Notes under the pieces: model-generated
Told to the model about the DNA's origin: nothing
The model's database searches: none
What the model saw: the letters and a program-made list of their open reading frames with translations, nothing else
Source of the DNA: an uncultured Coriobacteriaceae bacterium
Lineage (GTDB): Bacteria > Actinomycetota > Coriobacteriia > Coriobacteriales > Eggerthellaceae
DNA: 10,202 nucleotides
Direction: 5' to 3'
Assembly: GCA_946623915.1 (NCBI GenBank)
Contig: CAMORQ010000046.1
Coordinates: forward strand, 1-10,202
Position numbers and translations under genes: made by a program
In this document: positions 6,660 to 10,202 of the stretch, piece by piece
Layout: each line of letters begins with the position of its first letter
Position numbering within the stretch: position 1 is the first letter of the stretch

Positions 6660-6660
6660 G

Positions 6661-9459
6661 TTATTCTCCTCCTTCGGCGCGCAGAACCAACTTATCGAAT
6701 CCCGCGACGCTGTCCAGCGACACTTTCATCTGCTCCATTTCCGCAGGCACGGCGATACGCCCTTTCTTGCGCTTAATCTGCTCGGAAGCGCCCGAGTCGC
6801 TGACCCCATCCAGGAAGAACGCCGGCTTATCCATCGGCTTGCGAACACGGAAGAACAGCGTGACTTCCTTACCTTGTGCAATGCTAGATGCCGCAATCTG
6901 CTGAGGAACGATATAGGAAACGCCGTCACCCGCTTCAACGGGAATGGCCTGCGGCTGAGAGGCCGGCGCGTCGCCCAGCACGTACGCTGCCGCACTGGCA
7001 CCGGCGCGATCACCTTCTGCAGAGGCGAAGTCTACGACATCGTGCACATGCAAGGCGTTGCCGCATGCGAAGATGCCTGAGACGCTGGTCGCAAGCGTAT
7101 CGTCGACCACAGCACCACCGGTTGCCCGAGACAGTTGGATTCCCGCGGTCTTGGCAACTTCGTTTTCCGGGAGCAACCCAATGGAAAGCAGCAGCGTGTC
7201 GCATTCGATGCGCTCTTCGGTTCCGGGAATCGGCGCACGCGTGCCCACCTCGGCATCAGCAATCCACACGGCCTCCAGGCGCGTATCGCCCTCCAACCGC
7301 ACAACCGTCTTCGATAACATGAGCGGGATACCGAAATCATCCAAGCATTGAACGACATTGCGCCGCAAACCAGCAGGCCATGGGCTGGTCCCCAGCACGC
7401 AAAGCACTTCGGCTCCCTGAAGAGCCAGGCGCCGCGCCATGATAAGCCCCACATCACCCGTACCCTGGATGACCACGCGCTTGCCGGGCAGACAGCCCTG
7501 CAGATTCATGAAGTTTTGCGCGCTTCCGGCAGAAAAGACGCCCGAAGGACGGCTTCCCGCCACATTGAGCGCGCCGGCGCCGCGTTCGCGCGATCCAGTG
7601 GAGAGCACCACCGCTTTCGCGCGAATAGCGTGCTGGCCGCTTTCGTTGACTGCCACCACCGTATGCGCGCCGCCAACCGTCTCGGCTGGATCGACACGCA
7701 GAACGCTGGTGTTCATCATGGTGTCCACCGACGAATCCATCGAGGTCACCTCGCGCTGAGCGTATTCGGGACCTGTGAGTTCCTCCGAGAACCGATGCAA
7801 ACCAAACCCGCTGTGCACGCACTGTTTCAATATGCCGCCGAGGCGGCCCTCGCGATCGATGAGCAGCACGCGCGCCGCACCGCCCCGCGCGGCTGCGTTG
7901 GCAGCTGCGATGCCTGCGGCACCGCCACCCACGACCACCACGTCGTAGGACGCGCTCGATTCTTCGTGCGAGCCGCTAACGGTGCGATCGTGCGATTGCG
8001 CTTCCACCAGGTCTTTGTAATCCTGCCGGGCCTCGGCAACCATGTAAGAACCGCGGAGACGGCGGTCGACCTTAGTGGGGTCGATGCCCGTTTCGCGAAC
8101 GTAGATCTTCATAAGCTCGGGGCTGCAGAAACCACCATGGCAGCGGCCCATCATCACACCGCAGCGCCATTTCAGAGCATCCAGCGTCAGGACAGGCAAG
8201 GGTCCGTGCAAAACATCGAGAATATCTGCTTCGGACACCTCGCAACAACGGCACACCACGCGCCCCTCGCTTGGATCGGCAGCAATCGCTGCCGCCCGTT
8301 CTTCATCGTTCATCTGGGCAAACAAGGTTTTAGGAACACGCCGCGGATTGAACGATTCGTTCGCATCAAGTCCCAAGCATGACCCAATCTGCGCGGCGAT
8401 CTCGACGCCGACGGCAGGGGCGCTGGTAAGGCCCGGCGACTCGAAGCAGGCGATGTTGAAAAATCCCGGAGCATCGTCGGGCTCGCCGATAACGAAATCG
8501 CCGACGTCGCCCGTCGACCGCAAACCGGCGAAATTCGTGATGATGCCGCGCGCGGAAAGGGACGGCCACGTCTTCTTGCCGGCCTGCAGGATTTCCGCAA
8601 GACCGTCGGCGTCCGTGGACACATCCGTCTTGGAATCCTGGGCATGCGCGTTCGGACCGACGATCATATTGCCATGGATCGTCGGAGTTATGAGCACGCC
8701 TTTGCCCTTGTCGGTAGGCGCCTGAAACATGGTGTGGGAAAACGTGGAACCCATATCCGTGTCGTAAAGGCAGTAATCGCCGCGGCGCGGGGTAATGTGC
8801 AGCTTCCGTTCGCTAACCTGGTTGTTCAGCTCGTCGGCAAATGCGCCGGCAGCGTTTACCACCGCGCGACTCGTAAGCTGACTGCCGTCATCCAGATCGA
8901 GAACGAAACTGTTCCCATCCTTGCGCACGCGTTCCACTCTGCAATCGAACGCGAATTCGACACCGTTTTCCGCAGCATTTTCTGCTGCGCGCAAAGCGAC
9001 ATGGTACGGATCGCAGATTCCACCCGTTGGGGCCAGCAGCGCACCCACCGCATCAGGTGAAACGTTAGGTTCCATTTCCAGTAGTTCGTCGCGCGACACC
9101 TCACGCACGCCTTCAATGCCGTTTTCGGCTCCCCGTGCGACGAGGTCGCGTATCGTCTTCATCTCTTCGTCTGAGTACGCCACAACCAGCGAGCCATTGC
9201 GGAATAAGGGGAACCCCAGTTCTTCTGCCCATTGCGGGAACAGCAGCGAACCCTCTCTGTTGAAGCGAGCTTTCGCCGAACCGGGCTTCGGGTCGAATCC
9301 TGCATGCACGATGCCCGAATTCGCACGCGTCGCTCCGCAGCAAATGTCGTTTCCTGCCTCGACCACCAACGTGCGCGCATTCCACCGCGCCAATTCACGC
9401 GCCGCACAGCACCCTGCCACACCGGCGCCAATCACCACTACATCCCATTGCTTTTGCAT
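6661..9459 (-). CDS. Fused GlpA-like FAD dehydrogenase, BFD [2Fe-2S] domain and FAD/NAD(P) oxidoreductase
   Basis: This 932-residue protein joins two flavoproteins. Residues 1-370 are a DAO-fold dehydrogenase of the GlpA/L-2-hydroxyglutarate type: FAD motif GAGVAG (11-16), CGATRANSGIVHAGFD (41-56), NAAGAFAD (202-209). Residues 400-450 are a BFD-like [2Fe-2S] domain with C403/C405 and C440/C445 (MGRCHGGFC), plus C433. A linker rich in charged and Ser residues (475-504) follows. Residues 505-830 are a pyridine-nucleotide oxidoreductase: FAD motif GGGAAG (511-516), GGILKQCVHSGFGLHRF (541-557), NAD(P) motif GTGDVG (666-671), second FAD contact FACGN (797-801). Residues 845-932 form the usual C-terminal domain (YIVPQQI). 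The two halves are normally separate genes of roughly 480 and 420 residues. The start ATG has AAGGGG 5 nt upstream. The likely role is oxidation of glycerol 3-phosphate or a similar hydroxy compound with transfer to NAD(P) or another carrier; no glpK is nearby, so the substrate is open. Confidence 0.9.
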   Translation of the reverse strand: MQKQWDVVVIGAGVAGCCAARELARWNARTLVVEAGNDICCGATRANSGIVHAGFDPKPGSAKARFNREGSLLFPQWAEELGFPLFRNGSLVVAYSDEEMKTIRDLVARGAENGIEGVREVSRDELLEMEPNVSPDAVGALLAPTGGICDPYHVALRAAENAAENGVEFAFDCRVERVRKDGNSFVLDLDDGSQLTSRAVVNAAGAFADELNNQVSERKLHITPRRGDYCLYDTDMGSTFSHTMFQAPTDKGKGVLITPTIHGNMIVGPNAHAQDSKTDVSTDADGLAEILQAGKKTWPSLSARGIITNFAGLRSTGDVGDFVIGEPDDAPGFFNIACFESPGLTSAPAVGVEIAAQIGSCLGLDANESFNPRRVPKTLFAQMNDEERAAAIAADPSEGRVVCRCCEVSEADILDVLHGPLPVLTLDALKWRCGVMMGRCHGGFCSPELMKIYVRETGIDPTKVDRRLRGSYMVAEARQDYKDLVEAQSHDRTVSGSHEESSASYDVVVVGGGAAGIAAANAAARGGAARVLLIDREGRLGGILKQCVHSGFGLHRFSEELTGPEYAQREVTSMDSSVDTMMNTSVLRVDPAETVGGAHTVVAVNESGQHAIRAKAVVLSTGSRERGAGALNVAGSRPSGVFSAGSAQNFMNLQGCLPGKRVVIQGTGDVGLIMARRLALQGAEVLCVLGTSPWPAGLRRNVVQCLDDFGIPLMLSKTVVRLEGDTRLEAVWIADAEVGTRAPIPGTEERIECDTLLLSIGLLPENEVAKTAGIQLSRATGGAVVDDTLATSVSGIFACGNALHVHDVVDFASAEGDRAGASAAAYVLGDAPASQPQAIPVEAGDGVSYIVPQQIAASSIAQGKEVTLFFRVRKPMDKPAFFLDGVSDSGASEQIKRKKGRIAVPAEMEQMKVSLDSVAGFDKLVLRAEGGE

Positions 9460-9487
9460 AGCATCCCCTTCGGTCTTTTGAGTGCGT

Positions 9488-9501
9488 CCATTCTACAATG
9501 G
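9488..9501 (-). promoter_or_regulatory. Candidate -10 with overlapping dyad upstream of the fused flavoprotein
   Basis: The minus strand carries TAGAAT (9495-9490), five of six matches to the -10 consensus, about 30 bp before the ATG at 9459; no good -35 is seen. The hexamer lies inside CCATT-CTAC-AATGG, an inverted repeat with 5-bp arms, which could be an operator. The rest of the gap to the helicase gene (9502-9673) has minor inverted repeats, such as ATGCG...CGCAT around 9532-9550, but nothing I can assign. Confidence 0.35.
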
Positions 9502-9673
9502 CATTTGTCGCAATCTCGGCTTCAACGCACTATGCGCAGGGAAATCGCATGGTGCAGCTGCCCTCGCACCGCACCTTCGCTGCATTCGTGCACGCCAATG
9601 CCGAACCCTGCAAACCGCACGCATGCGCACTGCACCCAGGTCGCGTACCCTGTTCACTCGTTGTCCAACCGAC

Positions 9674-9702
9674 TTGACAACGCAGCGTTATTAAACGAAC
9701 AT
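9674..9702 (+). promoter_or_regulatory. Leaderless-type promoter of the helicase gene
   Basis: A perfect -35 TTGACA (9674-9679) lies 31 nt before the helicase ATG. At 17-bp spacing the -10 position reads GAACAT (9697-9702), a partial match. Transcription would then start at or next to the A of the ATG at 9710, and no Shine-Dalgarno precedes the ATG. Together these indicate a leaderless mRNA, which is common in Actinobacteria. Confidence 0.5.
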
Positions 9703-9709
9703 ATGTACT

Positions 9710-10202
9710 ATGAAAGAATTTGGGGCACTGGACGGGCTCAACGAAGCCCAGCGCGATGCCGTCACCGCGACGGAGGGGTACGTCCGCGTTGTTGCTGGTG
9801 CCGGATCAGGCAAAACGCGCGCGCTCGCCCGCCGCTTCGCCTACCTGGTAAACGACCTGGGCATTATGCCCGGCAACATCCTGTGTGTCACGTTCACCAA
9901 CAAAGCAGCCAACGAAATGCGCCAACGCATCCGTTCGCTCACAGGCGATGCGGACACCGGATATGTGAACACCTTCCATGGGTTTTGCGTCTCCGTGCTG
10001 CAGGAAGACTCTTCCGCGCTCTCGCTTCCTAAGCGCTTTTTGGTGCTCGACAACTCGGACATCGACGCCATGTTGCAGATTATCTACGAGGAGCGCGGCA
10101 TCACTTTGCGCGACTACACGTTCTCGAAAGCGCGCGACATGTTCGAGATCCGCAAAACCCTTACGCACACCGACTACTATCACGACATGCTCGACCTTTC
10201 GT
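9710..10202 (+). CDS. UvrD/PcrA-like superfamily 1 DNA helicase, N-terminal part (runs off the right edge)
   Basis: The first 164 codons of an ATP-dependent 3'-5' DNA helicase of the UvrD/PcrA/Rep group, involved in DNA repair and unwinding in the cytoplasm. Visible motifs are the Q motif LNEAQRDAV (10-18), Walker A GAGSGKT (30-36), motif Ia VTFTNKAANEMRQRI (60-74) and motif Ib NTFHGFCVSVL (87-97). Full-length relatives are about 650-750 residues or longer, so motifs II-VI lie beyond the window. I cannot tell UvrD from PcrA or from longer helicase-nuclease fusions; the segment after motif Ib (PKRFLVLDNSDIDAMLQ, 107-123) may point to a clade other than classical PcrA. The start is the ATG at 9710; an out-of-frame ATG sits 7 nt upstream at 9703. 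There is no Shine-Dalgarno; see the promoter entry. It is divergent from the flavoprotein operon and probably unrelated to it. Confidence 0.93.
   Translation, partial: MKEFGALDGLNEAQRDAVTATEGYVRVVAGAGSGKTRALARRFAYLVNDLGIMPGNILCVTFTNKAANEMRQRIRSLTGDADTGYVNTFHGFCVSVLQEDSSALSLPKRFLVLDNSDIDAMLQIIYEERGITLRDYTFSKARDMFEIRKTLTHTDYYHDMLDLS

Noticed and set aside
7348..8382. Plus-strand open frame of 344 codons opposite the fused flavoprotein
   Set aside because: It is an antisense shadow of conserved FAD/NAD motifs, and no family is recognisable.
9502..9673. Possible structured RNA in the GC-rich gap before the helicase
   Set aside because: Only short scattered inverted repeats are visible, with no T-run terminator and no known riboswitch or tRNA features.
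9232..10032. Plus-strand open frame of 266 codons crossing the intergenic region into the helicase
   Set aside because: It is antisense to the flavoprotein at one end and out of frame with the helicase motifs at the other; it exists only by chance.

Overview
The window is GC-rich, densely coded bacterial DNA. The gene content suggests a strictly anaerobic gut-type actinobacterium of the Coriobacteriia/Eggerthellaceae: methyl-branch folate enzymes of the Wood-Ljungdahl type, a PocR-AraC regulator, a GlpA-like flavoprotein with a DUF1667 partner, and a zinc-ribbon membrane protein with a low-complexity tail. This placement is inferred from gene content and style; the window has no rRNA or other marker that settles it.

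Layout. (1) Positions 1-3955, minus strand, in transcription order: a PocR-AraC transcription regulator (3955-2642), a methylenetetrahydrofolate reductase carrying a fused cysteine-rich MetV-like C-terminus (2445-826), and the first 236 codons of formate-tetrahydrofolate ligase, fhs (710 to the window edge). The two enzymes are steps of the methyl branch of one-carbon metabolism; the regulator is a plausible controller of them. (2) Divergent from the regulator, on the plus strand, is a 667-residue single-pass membrane protein (4221-6224). It has an N-terminal zinc ribbon, a large repeat-rich outer domain and a Ser/Asp/Asn/Tyr tail. It is followed by a 14-nt tandem repeat that places stop codons in all three frames, and by a candidate bidirectional terminator. 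(3) Positions 9459-6297, minus strand: a 932-residue fusion of a GlpA-like FAD dehydrogenase with a [2Fe-2S] BFD-type domain and a second FAD/NAD(P) oxidoreductase, then, one base after its stop codon, a 120-residue DUF1667 four-cysteine protein. Elsewhere these parts are typically three separate adjacent genes; here two are one polypeptide. (4) Divergent from that operon is the start of a UvrD/PcrA-like superfamily 1 helicase (9710 to the window edge), apparently read from a leaderless promoter.

How the genes work together. Fhs activates formate onto tetrahydrofolate and MetF(V) reduces methylene-THF to methyl-THF, feeding methionine synthesis or acetyl-CoA synthesis. The fused flavoprotein and DUF1667 form a compact redox module (two FAD sites, a [2Fe-2S] site, an NAD(P) site and a Cys4 site) that probably oxidises a hydroxylated substrate such as glycerol 3-phosphate; no glycerol kinase or transporter is present to confirm the substrate. 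The helicase and the membrane protein look functionally unrelated to these.

I see no insertion sequence, CRISPR array, tRNA, rRNA or prophage gene. I do not see a complete novel defence or biosynthetic system. The most notable items are the flavoprotein fusion, the MetF-MetV fusion next to a PocR sensor, and the zinc-ribbon membrane protein with its three-frame stop cassette.
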